This document shows positions 32,192 through 40,050 of a DNA stretch of 54,488 bases, one piece after another (within the stretch, counting starts at the first letter, position 1; each line of letters begins with the position of its first letter). Made by a program: the position numbers and the translations under genes. The stretch covers positions 1 through 54,488 of the forward strand of contig CAYIKP010000002.1 of NCBI GenBank assembly GCA_964364225.1, in the 5' to 3' direction. The notes under the pieces were generated by a model, which worked only from the letters and a program-made list of their open reading frames with translations, was not told the DNA's origin and did no database searches. This DNA is from 12-FULL-44-12b sp964364225. Its GTDB lineage: Bacteria > Patescibacteriota > Minisyncoccia > Phycocordibacterales > Zambryskibacteraceae.

Positions 32192-32311
32192 TCCCGTACG
32201 AAACAGGTTGCGATCACTAAGATAGTTTCTAATATAAGTTTAAATTTAGCCCTTATTTATGAAGCATAAGTTTAGCTTATTTATAAACTGCGACCGCGGT
32301 TTCGTTCGGGA
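32192..32311. repeat. CCCGTACGAAAC-family palindrome upstream of tuf
   Basis: The left arm TCCCGTACGAAACAGGTTGC (32192 on) and the right arm GCGACCGCGGTTTCGTTCGG (32290-32311) are imperfect complements about 75 bases apart. Related pairs flank the starts of rplD and rpsE. It occupies most of the 380-bp gap before tuf. Confidence 0.8.
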
Positions 32312-32364
32312 TTGCAATTTTTATGTCTGCCTGTATTATATTCAAACCACCTTTGTGGCTTTTT
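32312..32364 (+). promoter_or_regulatory. tuf promoter and 5'-end hairpin
   Basis: TTGCAA, 16 bases, TATTAT (32334-32339). The predicted start falls at about 32346, immediately before CCAC-CTTT-GTGG followed by six T. The hairpin-plus-T layout could be an attenuator. The remaining leader to the ATG at 32482 has no other recognised element. Confidence 0.5.
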
Positions 32365-32481
32365 TCTTTCTGTATCTTAGCCATTTGGGGAAGTTAGTGC
32401 GTTTTGTCTATTCAAGCTCTCGCGCGATAGACTAAGCGCGTTAAAATTAGCATCTAATATTAAACTTAATAATTTATTAAC

Positions 32482-33678
32482 ATGGCAGATTTTGATCGTT
32501 CAAAACCACACGTTAACGTAGGTACAATTGGCCACGTTGACCACGGTAAAACAACCTTGACCGCCGCTATCTTGAAATGTCTTGATAGACAAGGTGATGG
32601 CTACAGCGCAAAAGTTGTAGGCATTGATGGTATTGATAAAGCACCTGAAGAAAAAGCTCGCGGTATTACAATCGCACTTTCTCACAACGAATACGCAACG
32701 CCAACTCGTCACTATGCTCACATTGACGCTCCAGGACACGCTGACTACATCAAGAACATGATTACTGGTGCAGCTCAAATGGATGGTGCGGTTTTGGTGG
32801 TAGCAGCAACTGATGGAGTGATGCCACAAACTCGTGAACACATTCTTCTTGCTCGCCAAGTTGGTGTGCCTAAGGTCTTAGTTTTCCTTAACAAATGCGA
32901 TATGGTTCCTGATAAAGAACTTATCGATTTAGTTGAAGAAGAAGTACGTGAGCTTTTGACCAAGCAAGGTTATGACGGCGCAAACGCTCCTATTATTCGT
33001 GGTTCAGGACTTAAAGCGTTGGAGTCAGCATCAAATGATGATGAATGGGCAAAGAAAATCTTAGAGCTTGTAAATGCTCTTGATACTTACATTCCAATTC
33101 CTGAAAGAGAGATAGATAAACCATTTCTTATGCCCATTGAGGACATCTTCTCAATTGAAGGCCGTGGAACTGTAGCAACAGGAAGAATTGAAAGAGGAAA
33201 GTTAAAGGTTGGTGAAGAAATTGAAATTGTTGGATTAAAAGATACAGCGAAGACAACTGTTACTGGTATTGAAATGTTCAACAAGAATCTTCAAGAGGGT
33301 ATGGCAGGAGACAACGCAGGTATTCTACTCCGCGGTACAAAGAAGGAAGATCTTACTCGTGGACAAGTGTTAGCAAAAACTGGCTCTGTAACCCCTCACA
33401 CAGAATTTGAAGCAGAAGTATACATTTTGAAGAAAGAGGAAGGTGGTCGCCACACTCCATTCTTCTCTGGATACAAGCCTCAGTTCTATGTAAGAACGAC
33501 AGACGTAACAGGAGAAGTTACACTAGCAGCAGGCGTTGAGATGGTAATGCCAGGAGACACAGTTACCTTTAAGGTAAAACTTGTTGCCCCAGTTGCACTT
33601 GAAGAGAAACAAAGATTTGCTATCCGTGAGGGTGGAAAGACAGTAGGTGCGGGTGTTGTTACAAAAATCGTAGCTTAA
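32482..33678 (+). CDS. tuf: elongation factor Tu
   Basis: A 398-residue GTPase delivering aminoacyl-tRNA. G1 is GHVDHGKTTLTAA, the switch is EEKARGITI, G3 is DAPGHADY, G4 is NKCD, with barrel domains 2 and 3. The usual DCPGH is DAPGH and NMITGAAQMDGA is intact. It is the only tuf in the window and is followed by rpsJ after 18 bases. Confidence 0.98.
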   Translation: MADFDRSKPHVNVGTIGHVDHGKTTLTAAILKCLDRQGDGYSAKVVGIDGIDKAPEEKARGITIALSHNEYATPTRHYAHIDAPGHADYIKNMITGAAQMDGAVLVVAATDGVMPQTREHILLARQVGVPKVLVFLNKCDMVPDKELIDLVEEEVRELLTKQGYDGANAPIIRGSGLKALESASNDDEWAKKILELVNALDTYIPIPEREIDKPFLMPIEDIFSIEGRGTVATGRIERGKLKVGEEIEIVGLKDTAKTTVTGIEMFNKNLQEGMAGDNAGILLRGTKKEDLTRGQVLAKTGSVTPHTEFEAEVYILKKEEGGRHTPFFSGYKPQFYVRTTDVTGEVTLAAGVEMVMPGDTVTFKVKLVAPVALEEKQRFAIREGGKTVGAGVVTKIVA

Positions 33679-33696
33679 GAAAAATAAGTTCCTTAC

Positions 33697-34065
33697 ATGG
33701 CACCAAAAGCAAAAAAAGCAGAAACACCAAAAAAATCCTCCAAAAAAGAGGAGGTAGTAGTATCGCGCCTAAGAATTCGTGTACGCGCGTACGAAAACAA
33801 AATTTTGGATGTCTCGGTAAAGCAAATCATTGATACGGCTTTACGCTTTGACGCTGTTGTTGCGGGACCAATACCTTTGCCAACTGAGTTCAAAAAATAC
33901 ACAGTTAATCGTTCGGCCTTCGTCTACAAAAATGCGCGAGAGCAGTTTGAGATGAGGATTCACAAGAGATTAATTGATATTTTGAACCCAACACCAAAAT
34001 TGATTGAATCTTTGACCAATCTTTCTCTTCCTTCGGGAGTGATGATTGACGTTAAGATCGTGTAG
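33697..34065 (+). CDS. rpsJ: 30S ribosomal protein S10
   Basis: A 122-residue S10 with an extra Lys/Ala-rich N-terminal tail (about 22 residues). The fold starts at RLRIRVRAYENKILD. The loop motifs GPIPLPTEFKKYTVNRS and HKRLIDILNPTPKLIESL are conserved. First gene of the S10 cluster, directly behind tuf. Confidence 0.96.
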   Translation: MAPKAKKAETPKKSSKKEEVVVSRLRIRVRAYENKILDVSVKQIIDTALRFDAVVAGPIPLPTEFKKYTVNRSAFVYKNAREQFEMRIHKRLIDILNPTPKLIESLTNLSLPSGVMIDVKIV

Positions 34066-34088
34066 CTTGAAAGTTTAGTGTGACTTAA

Positions 34089-34119
34089 GAAATTTTGCGG
34101 AGTATTTCCGCAAAATTTC
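34089..34119 (+). promoter_or_regulatory. hairpin between rpsJ and rplC
   Basis: A 13-bp perfect stem GAAATTTTGCGGA/TCCGCAAAATTTC has a 5-nt loop, ending 11 bases before the rplC ATG. A leader or attenuation element is possible. It lacks a T-run. Confidence 0.5.
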
Positions 34120-34130
34120 GCATCAATAAA

Positions 34131-34751
34131 ATGAAATTTATTCTGGGAGAAAAAAAGGAAATGACACAGATCTTCGACAATGACGGTCATGTTCAACCTG
34201 CAACAATAATTGTCGCTACCCCCATGACAGTTACACAAGTAAAATCTTCTATTACAAAAGATGGTTATGACGCTATCCAAGTTGGTGCCGGTGAAAGAAA
34301 AGCAAAAAATATTTCTAAAGCGGTAAAGGGGCACACAAAAGAACTTGGTAATTTCAAAACTCTAAAAGAGTTCAAAGGAAAAAAAGGAGAAGTTTTAGAT
34401 TTTGCGAAAGGCGCAAAAATTGATGTTTCTGCTTTCTCTGTAGGAGACTCTGTGAGAGTTACATCAATAACTAAAGGAAAAGGTTTTCAAGGAGTTGTAA
34501 AAAGACACGGTTTCCATGGTGGTCCACGTTCACACGGCCAGAAACACTCAGAGAGAGAGCCGGGTTCTATTGGAGGCGGTCTTCGTTCAAAAGTGCCTAA
34601 AGGAAAAAGGATGGCTGGCAGAATGGGGGGCGTTAATGCTACCGTGATGAACCTAAAAGTTCTACAAATAATTCTTGAAACCAATGAAATTCTTGTTCGT
34701 GGCGCAGTGCCAGGTCGTAGGGGAACCATGGTAGAAATCAGAGGAATGTAG
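34131..34751 (+). CDS. rplC: 50S ribosomal protein L3
   Basis: A 206-residue L3 starting MKFILGEKKEMTQIF. It has the signature GKGFQGVVKRHGFHGGPRSH and GKRMAGRMGG near the peptidyl-transferase centre. The start at 34131 is the family-like one; the upstream in-frame extension reads through the rpsJ-rplC hairpin. Confidence 0.96.
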   Translation: MKFILGEKKEMTQIFDNDGHVQPATIIVATPMTVTQVKSSITKDGYDAIQVGAGERKAKNISKAVKGHTKELGNFKTLKEFKGKKGEVLDFAKGAKIDVSAFSVGDSVRVTSITKGKGFQGVVKRHGFHGGPRSHGQKHSEREPGSIGGGLRSKVPKGKRMAGRMGGVNATVMNLKVLQIILETNEILVRGAVPGRRGTMVEIRGM

Positions 34752-34873
34752 TCCCGTACGAAGCCGCGGTCGCAGTAAAGACCAAAGCAAAATCAAAGCA
34801 ATGGAAACACAAATTAAAAAACAAGATAACGAAGAGAATGTACCTAACAGACCGCGACCTGCTTCGTTCGGGA
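34752..34873. repeat. CCCGTACGAAAC-family palindrome spanning the rplD start
   Basis: The left arm TCCCGTACGAAGCCGCGGTC (34752 on) follows the rplC stop. The right arm GACCGCGACCTGCTTCGTTC (34850 on) lies inside the rplD reading frame and ends at its second ATG. The left arm is almost identical to the reverse complement of the right arm of the tuf copy. Confidence 0.85.
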
Positions 34874-35640
34874 TGGAAACATCTGTATACACAAAAGAAG
34901 GAAAGGAAGCACGAAAAATTGCAATGCCAGTTAAGCTTTTTGGCGCAAGAAAAAATGCTGACTTAGTACACCAAGTAGTTGTTTCCCAGACATCATCTGC
35001 TCGCTCAAATATCGCCCACACAAAAACTCGTGGAGATGTATCTGGAGGAGGCAAAAAGCCATGGCAACAAAAGGGAACAGGGCGTGCTCGCCACGGCTCC
35101 ACACGTTCTCCTATATGGGTTGGTGGAGGTGTTGCTCATGGACCAAGAAACGACAAAAACTATTTCAGAAAAGTTAATAAGAAAATGAAGGTCGCTGCAC
35201 TGGTTAATGTGCTATCACAAAAAGTAAAAGCAAACGAAATTATTTTGGTAGAAAATTTTGCATTAGCCGGCAAGACTCGTGATGGCATGGCTGTTATAAA
35301 AGCACTTTCTAAGGGAACAAAAATGACCGGTTTGGTTGGAAAGAAAGAAAATGCAGGATACATTTTATTTGCAGTTAAAAACCCCCTTACAGAAAGGGCG
35401 TTAAGAAACATCGGTAACATTTCAGTAGGTGAAACAAGAAACTTGGATATTGTTTCGGCCCTTAAATATAAATACATAGTGTTCGTTGATCCAGAAAAAT
35501 CATTTGAAATTTTGAATGCAAAGTTCGGTGAATCAAAAGTTGTAGAAACTACAGAAAAAGAATTAAAGCCAAGGCCAAAACCAAAGGCAAAAAAAGCAGT
35601 CAAAAAAGCCATAAAAAAGTCTGCCAAAGCAAAGAAATAG
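34801..35640 (+). CDS. rplD: 50S ribosomal protein L4 with repeat-derived N-terminus
   Basis: A 279-residue L4 with GAR-KNADLVHQVV, the long exit-tunnel loop (KTRGDVSGGGKKPWQQKGTG, RSPIWVGGGVAHGP) and a Lys/Ala-rich C-terminal tail. The family normally begins close to METSVYTKEGKEARKIAMP, i.e. ATG 34873. The first 24 residues are encoded by the palindromic repeat (NRPRPASFG). Both ATG codons start ATGGAAACA. The true start could be either. Confidence 0.93.
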   Translation: METQIKKQDNEENVPNRPRPASFGMETSVYTKEGKEARKIAMPVKLFGARKNADLVHQVVVSQTSSARSNIAHTKTRGDVSGGGKKPWQQKGTGRARHGSTRSPIWVGGGVAHGPRNDKNYFRKVNKKMKVAALVNVLSQKVKANEIILVENFALAGKTRDGMAVIKALSKGTKMTGLVGKKENAGYILFAVKNPLTERALRNIGNISVGETRNLDIVSALKYKYIVFVDPEKSFEILNAKFGESKVVETTEKELKPRPKPKAKKAVKKAIKKSAKAKK

Positions 35641-35641
35641 C

Positions 35642-35938
35642 ATGAAAAAGAAACTAAACACAAGTACAGATATTTTTACACTAAAATCTCCTCGTATTAC
35701 AGAGAAGGCCTCTATGCTTCAAGAGAAGAATGTTTTTGTGTTTAATGTACCTCTCACAGCCACAAAAAGAAGTGTAGCGAAGGCGGTTGAAGCTCAATAC
35801 AAAGTACATCCCGTGAAAGTAAATATGGTTAGGGTATTAGCAAAAAACGTTATTGTAAGAAACAAAGCAGGAAAAACCAATCGTGGTAAAAAAGCTTATG
35901 TGTTTTTGAAAAAAGGAGAAACCATAAAGTTGGTATAA
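35642..35938 (+). CDS. rplW: 50S ribosomal protein L23
   Basis: A 98-residue L23 with SPRITEKASMLQEKNVFVF, AKAVEAQYKVHPVKVNMV and the basic loop RNKAGKTNRGKKAYV. It sits at the tunnel exit and anchors trigger factor. It starts two bases after the rplD stop. Confidence 0.95.
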   Translation: MKKKLNTSTDIFTLKSPRITEKASMLQEKNVFVFNVPLTATKRSVAKAVEAQYKVHPVKVNMVRVLAKNVIVRNKAGKTNRGKKAYVFLKKGETIKLV

Positions 35939-35948
35939 GAATAATTAT

Positions 35949-36791
35949 ATGAAAAAATTTAAACCAACAACAAAATCTCGTAGACACATGACAGTCCTTC
36001 CTTTCAAGGACAACATAACTACAAATGAGCCGGAAAAATCTTTAACAAGTGGATTTAGAAGGGGAACTGGCAGAAACCACCATGGCCGTGTCACTGTTCA
36101 GCACAAAGGTGGCGGGCACAAGCGCCTTTTCAGAGATATAGATTTTTCATATGATAAATTTGATATTCCTTATACATTAAAATCTGTTGAATACGATCCA
36201 AACAGAACTGGATACATTGGTTTGGTTTTCTATAAAGATGGTGCAAAGCGTTATGTTTTGATTCCTCGTTCTGTAAAAGTGGGAGACACGTTTATGACTT
36301 CAGAGAATGCCCCTGAAACTCCTGGAAATAGACTTCCACTACACAAACTTACTGTAGGAACATTTATCTATAACATTTCTCTTAAAAAGGATGGTGTTGC
36401 GAAGATTGCTCGTTCAGCAGGATCGTATGCTGAAGTGGTAGCTAAAGATGGTGATTGGGTAGACATAAAAATGCCATCAACTGAAATTAGAAAAATTCAC
36501 AAAAATGCGTGGGCAACAGTAGGTGAAGTTTCAAATCCAGAAAATCGACTAGTTAATCTCGGAAAAGCAGGTCGCTCAAGATGGCTTGGTATTCGTCCAA
36601 CAGTTCGTGGAACTGCCATGAACCCTGTAGACCACCCACACGGCGGAGGTGAAGGAAGACAAGGAAGAGGGCACCGTCGAGCAAGAACTCGTCATGGCAA
36701 GCCAACGGGCAAGGGTCAGAAGTCTCGCCGTGCAAAGAAATACTCAAATGTTTTCTTGGTTTCAAGAAGAAGAGTAGGAAAGAAAAAGTAA
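35949..36791 (+). CDS. rplB: 50S ribosomal protein L2
   Basis: A 280-residue L2 with GRNHHGRVTVQHKGGGHKR, the SAGSYAEVVAKDG segment and the universal MNPVDHPHGGGEGRQ near the peptidyl-transferase centre. Length is normal. Its stop is immediately followed by a 213-bp palindrome and two orphan genes before rpsS, interrupting the usual rplB-rpsS junction. Confidence 0.97.
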   Translation: MKKFKPTTKSRRHMTVLPFKDNITTNEPEKSLTSGFRRGTGRNHHGRVTVQHKGGGHKRLFRDIDFSYDKFDIPYTLKSVEYDPNRTGYIGLVFYKDGAKRYVLIPRSVKVGDTFMTSENAPETPGNRLPLHKLTVGTFIYNISLKKDGVAKIARSAGSYAEVVAKDGDWVDIKMPSTEIRKIHKNAWATVGEVSNPENRLVNLGKAGRSRWLGIRPTVRGTAMNPVDHPHGGGEGRQGRGHRRARTRHGKPTGKGQKSRRAKKYSNVFLVSRRRVGKKK

Positions 36792-37004
36792 TAAAGAGTA
36801 GCTTGGTATTTTTCAGCCCAACTACCGCTAAATAAATTTCAAAATTATAGTCGCTTCATTTAACGGAAAATTCAAAACTTCCAGAAAAAACACTCCAGTA
36901 TGCTGGAGTGTTTTTTCTGTGTTTGAACAGTTGAATTTTCCTATTTCGCTCGTTAATTTTGGAATTTATCACGCGAGGGCTGAAAAATACCAAGCTACTC
37001 TTTA
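36792..37004. repeat. 213-bp palindromic element after rplB
   Basis: The outer 28-base arms (36792-36819 and 36977-37004) are perfect complements, with core CTTGGTATTTTTCAGCCC. The rest pairs imperfectly down to a perfect 17-bp central hairpin (36882-36919, CACTCCAG-TATG-CTGGAGTG) that ends in T6 and acts as a terminator. Both halves are homologous to the elements at 45335 and 50072. Confidence 0.85.
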
Positions 37005-37038
37005 TAGAGAGAGAAAGAGGGCAAATAATGGCTCAACA

Positions 37039-37341
37039 GTGGTGTTTGCTGGCATCAACCTACTTATTGCGGTTGCGCTCACCGTCTACGGTGGGGCAAA
37101 ACTGCAAGGTAGCATTGGGGTCGGCATCGCTGCTGGCGTTATCGGTGCTGTGGGCCTTACGGCTTTCAACCTGATGCTCTCGAAGTCAAAACCGACAGAG
37201 GTTGGCTCACTTTTCGTTCTCATGGTCATGGCTCAAATCGCGGTTCCCGCGGTTTACCAAATGGTCATGTCGGGCGACGTGTCACTCAAGAAGGTTGCGG
37301 GTTTTCTTGCAGCATTCGCTGCCACCGTGCTTCTCGGCTGA
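37039..37341 (+). CDS. small membrane protein, orphan, GC-rich, start uncertain
   Basis: About 100 residues with three or four hydrophobic helices (VVFAGINLLIAVALTVYGG, GVGIAAGVIGAVGLTAF, SLFVLMVMAQIAVPAVY, AGFLAAFAATVLLG). The frame is open back to GTG 36919, but that part is encoded by the palindrome arm. GTG 37039 is used here. A better start signal (AGAGG before ATG 37028) is in another frame, so a one-base indel is possible. The gene is GC-rich and precedes a second orphan. Function unknown. Confidence 0.55.
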   Translation: MVFAGINLLIAVALTVYGGAKLQGSIGVGIAAGVIGAVGLTAFNLMLSKSKPTEVGSLFVLMVMAQIAVPAVYQMVMSGDVSLKKVAGFLAAFAATVLLG

Positions 37342-37360
37342 ACCCATTCAAGGAGTGGTT

Positions 37361-37597
37361 GTGAGACAGCTTGAACCAAGAATTGGTAGGACTATCGAAG
37401 ATGCAGCCAAGTCGGCAGTTGCACTGGCTCGCAAGCACACGTGCCCAGTTAGGGTGAAGTTCAATCATGTTACGATGATCGTAGTACCCAGCGATACCCC
37501 GAAGTCCGTAGAGAGGTATTACGGGCTTGCGTCGTTGGTGGACAGCAAGCACATCCGATTCCTCGCTAAGTGGGTCAACACGAGGCCCAAGCGTTAG
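37361..37597 (+). CDS. 78-residue orphan between rplB and rpsS, unrecognised, GC-rich
   Basis: It starts at GTG 37361 with AAGGAG five bases upstream. The product (RQLEPRIGRTIEDAAKSAVA, then CPVRVKFNHVTMIVVPSDTP and VERYYGLASLVDS) has a helix followed by a beta hairpin and helix. No family assigned. It follows the membrane orphan by 19 bases and ends at a strong terminator, so the two form a small foreign-looking operon. Confidence 0.65.
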   Translation: MRQLEPRIGRTIEDAAKSAVALARKHTCPVRVKFNHVTMIVVPSDTPKSVERYYGLASLVDSKHIRFLAKWVNTRPKR

Positions 37598-37630
37598 TAG
37601 TAGTTCTGTTGGTACGAACACGTCGTGTAT

Positions 37631-37662
37631 AAAGGGGCGAAACGCTTGCGTTTCGCCCCTTT
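37631..37662 (+). terminator. rho-independent terminator of the orphan pair
   Basis: AAAGGGGCGAAACG pairs with CGTTTCGCCCCTTT around a short loop. It isolates the orphans from rpsS. Confidence 0.85.
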
Positions 37663-37666
37663 CTGC

Positions 37667-37696
37667 TATAGTATTTCGCCAAGCTCTTACCGAGCT
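37667..37696 (+). promoter_or_regulatory. -10 box and 5'-end hairpin before rpsS
   Basis: TATAGT (37667-37672) is followed, at the predicted start, by AAGCTC-TTACC-GAGCTT and a T-run, 24 bases before the rpsS ATG. Same layout as before tuf and rpsN. Confidence 0.45.
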
Positions 37697-37719
37697 TTTT
37701 CGTTTCAAAGGGAAGAAAA

Positions 37720-38064
37720 ATGACAAGATCATCTCACAAAGGTCCATATGTTTACGAAAAACTCCTAAAGAAAATAGGAGGAAAAAAGCCCGCAGAAGCT
37801 GGGGTTATTAAAACATGGGCAAGGGCATCTCAAATTGCTCCTGAAATGGTGGGCTTCACCTTTGGAGTACACAATGGAAAAGATCACATTGAGGTTTTTG
37901 TTACAGAAGATATGGTCGGTCACAGATTGGGAGAATTTTCACCAACTCGTAAGTTTATTAAACACGGAGGAAAGATGCAGAAGGAATTAGAAATGGCCAA
38001 GAAACAAGCTGAAATAACAGCTGCTCAATCTGCAAAATCAGCCCCTGACGCTAAGAAGAAATAA
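37720..38064 (+). CDS. rpsS: 30S ribosomal protein S19
   Basis: A 114-residue S19 with RSSHKGPYVYEKLLKKI, VYVT-like EVFVTEDMVGHRLGEFSPTR and a C-terminal Ala/Lys tail longer than usual. It resumes the S10 cluster after the orphan insertion. AAAGGGA lies upstream of the ATG. Confidence 0.96.
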   Translation: MTRSSHKGPYVYEKLLKKIGGKKPAEAGVIKTWARASQIAPEMVGFTFGVHNGKDHIEVFVTEDMVGHRLGEFSPTRKFIKHGGKMQKELEMAKKQAEITAAQSAKSAPDAKKK

Positions 38065-38075
38065 TTTTTAATACC

Positions 38076-38453
38076 ATGGCGGAATCTAAGGCAGTTTTAA
38101 AAAGTTTGAGACTCTCTCCTCGCAAAGTCCGTACTGTGGTTTCTTTAGTAAAAGGAAAGTCCGTAAGTGATGCATTTAACATTCTAGATTACGCAGTGAA
38201 GCGTTCTGCTCTTCCTGTAAAGAAACTTTTAATATCAGCTGTTGCTAACGCTAAATCCCAAGGCTTAAAAGAGGATGGTCTATATATAAAAGATATAAGA
38301 GTTGATCAAGCACAGACATTGAAAAGAACTCGCCCTGCTTCTCGTGGTTCTGCTCACCCAATAAAGAAGCGCTCTTCCCACATTATGGTAGTTTTAGCCA
38401 CTGAGAATCCTAAACCTAATAAAAAGGTTAAGATAAAAAAAGCTAAAGAATAA
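38076..38453 (+). CDS. rplV: 50S ribosomal protein L22
   Basis: A 125-residue L22 with LRLSPRKVRTVVSLVKGKSV and the tunnel-lining hairpin KRTRPASRGSAHPIKKRSSH. The Lys-rich C-terminus is slightly extended. It starts 11 bases after rpsS. Confidence 0.95.
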   Translation: MAESKAVLKSLRLSPRKVRTVVSLVKGKSVSDAFNILDYAVKRSALPVKKLLISAVANAKSQGLKEDGLYIKDIRVDQAQTLKRTRPASRGSAHPIKKRSSHIMVVLATENPKPNKKVKIKKAKE

Positions 38454-38454
38454 T

Positions 38455-39141
38455 ATGTCACACACAGTCCACCCATATTCACATAGACTAGGCATCATAA
38501 GAGATTGGAAATCTCGCTGGTTTGCTACAAAGAAAAATTATCCGAATACTTTGCGTGGAGATTTAATAATTAGAAATTTTATAGATAAAAAACTTCGTGG
38601 CTCATATATTGCAGACGTTCAGATTGAGAGATCAGAAAAAGCACTAAGAATTATTTTAGAGACATCTCGCCCAGGAGTAATTATCGGCAGATCTGGAGAT
38701 GGTACAAATAAAATCAAAGAAGAAATTTCAAAACTTTTAAGAGAGAAAGGTCTTTTGGGCAAAGTGGAAGTAAAGCTAGACATCAAAGAAATTAAGTCTC
38801 CAGAATCAAACGCTATGATTGTGGCTCAAATGGTGGCTGAGGGCCTTGAGAAGCGCCTTCCATACAGAAGAGTTCAAAAGCAAATGGTTGAGAAGGTTAT
38901 GGCAAACAGAGATGTTAAGGGAATAAAAATCACAATTGGCGGTCGTTTAGCTGGCTCTTCAATTGCTCGTTCTGAAACAAGAAAGCTTGGAAGAATTCCT
39001 CTTCAAACAATGAGAGCCGACATTGATTACGCTCACTACGAAGCAAAGCTGGCTTATGGAAAGCTTGGCATTAAAGTATGGATTTATAAGGGCGACATTT
39101 TTGCTAACGATTTAACCAATAGTTCAACGAATTCAATATAA
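38455..39141 (+). CDS. rpsC: 30S ribosomal protein S3
   Basis: A 228-residue S3 with the KH motif GVIIGRSGDGTNKIKEEI and the C-terminal domain (KGIKITIGGRLAGSSIARSE). The final residues NSSTNSI are encoded by a decayed copy of the TTCGACARGYTCA hairpin (around 39117-39139), like the end of rpmC. Confidence 0.96.
   Translation: MSHTVHPYSHRLGIIRDWKSRWFATKKNYPNTLRGDLIIRNFIDKKLRGSYIADVQIERSEKALRIILETSRPGVIIGRSGDGTNKIKEEISKLLREKGLLGKVEVKLDIKEIKSPESNAMIVAQMVAEGLEKRLPYRRVQKQMVEKVMANRDVKGIKITIGGRLAGSSIARSETRKLGRIPLQTMRADIDYAHYEAKLAYGKLGIKVWIYKGDIFANDLTNSSTNSI
39117..39139. repeat. decayed TTCGACARGYTCA-type repeat at rpsC 3' end
   Basis: CAATAGTTCAACGAATTCAA aligns with the rpmC copy (ATAGTTCGACAGGTTCAC). 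Stem pairing is partly lost. It supplies the last codons of rpsC. Confidence 0.5.
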
Positions 39142-39146
39142 ATAAC

Positions 39147-39566
39147 ATGTTGGTACCAAAGAAAGTAAAATACAGAAAGTGGCATGTGATGCGCAGAAAC
39201 CCAAAGAGAGTGGGTGTGGCTTCACGCGGAACTGAAGTTAATTTTGGACAATTTGGTTTGAAAGCAACTACTGCTCACCGTGTGCGTTCAAACCAAATTG
39301 AGGCAGCAAGAAAGGCAATTTCTAAAGCAGTAGGTAAGACAGGAAAAGTTTGGATTCGTATATTTCCAGATATGCCTTATACTCAAAAGCCTGCAGAGGT
39401 GAAAATGGGTAAGGGAAAGGGAGATATTCAGGGCTACCATGTAGAAGTATGGCCCGGCAGAGTTATTTTTGAAGTAGATGGAGTAACGCCTGAAGTTGCA
39501 AAAGAGGCATTAAGAAAGGGCGGTACAAAGCTTCCTCTAAAAACCAAGGTAGTAGAAAGACACTAG
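39147..39566 (+). CDS. rplP: 50S ribosomal protein L16
   Basis: A 139-residue L16 with KKVKYRKWHVMRRNPKRVG, GLKATTAHRVRSNQIEAARKA and MGKGKGDIQGYHVEVWPGR. It binds near the A-site tRNA elbow. Length is normal. Confidence 0.96.
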   Translation: MLVPKKVKYRKWHVMRRNPKRVGVASRGTEVNFGQFGLKATTAHRVRSNQIEAARKAISKAVGKTGKVWIRIFPDMPYTQKPAEVKMGKGKGDIQGYHVEVWPGRVIFEVDGVTPEVAKEALRKGGTKLPLKTKVVERH

Positions 39567-39590
39567 AAGATGAATATTGAATAAAGAATT

Positions 39591-39794
39591 ATGAATAAAG
39601 AGTTAAAGAAAAAAACAACTGATGATTTAATGAAAGACCTTAGAGATAAAAGGGAGGGCCTAAGAGCTTTTCGTTTTGCTATTCAAGGATCAAAAACAAG
39701 AAATGTTAAAGAAGGAAAAATGTTAAGAAAAGAAATTGCCCAAACTTTAACTGAACTCAATTCACGAAATAATAGTTCGACAGGTTCACTATAA
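39591..39794 (+). CDS. rpmC: 50S ribosomal protein L29
   Basis: A 67-residue two-helix L29 (MNKELKKKTTDDLMKDLRDK, then TRNVKEGKMLRKEIAQTLTE). The C-terminal NNSSTGSL is encoded by a dispersed hairpin repeat that also supplies the stop. An AT-rich repeat fragment precedes its ATG. Confidence 0.92.
   Translation: MNKELKKKTTDDLMKDLRDKREGLRAFRFAIQGSKTRNVKEGKMLRKEIAQTLTELNSRNNSSTGSL
39772..39792. repeat. TTCGACARGYTCA hairpin repeat at rpmC 3' end
   Basis: ATAGT, core TCGACAGGTTC, ACTAT, with five complementary bases on each side. It encodes the last residues of L29. Confidence 0.7.
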
Positions 39795-39800
39795 AATAAT

Positions 39801-40040
39801 ATGGAAAAGAAATCTAAAAAAAGAATTTTGAAGGGGGTGGTGGTGTCAAATAAAATGAAAGATACGGTTGTTGTGGCTGTAAAAAATTTCAAAAAGCATC
39901 CACAATATGGAAAATATATTTCTACTACCAAAAAATACAAAGCCCATGATGCAGGAAATACAAAAATAGTAGGGGACAAGGTGGAAATAATTGAATGTCG
40001 TCCGATTTCTAAAACTAAGCACTTCATGATAGTCTCTTAA
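39801..40040 (+). CDS. rpsQ: 30S ribosomal protein S17
   Basis: A 79-residue OB-fold S17 with LKGVVVSNKMKDTVVVAV, KKYKAHDAGN and VEIIECRPISKTKHF. It follows rpmC by six bases. Confidence 0.95.
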   Translation: MEKKSKKRILKGVVVSNKMKDTVVVAVKNFKKHPQYGKYISTTKKYKAHDAGNTKIVGDKVEIIECRPISKTKHFMIVS

Positions 40041-40050
40041 TCTCAATAAC

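Noticed and set aside
34095..34130. N-terminal extension of L3
   Set aside because: It reads the rpsJ-rplC hairpin. The family-like start MKFILGEK lies at 34131.
36792..37004. Insertion sequence with inverted repeats
   Set aside because: The palindromic elements contain no transposase frame and are only about 200 bp. At most they are non-autonomous elements.
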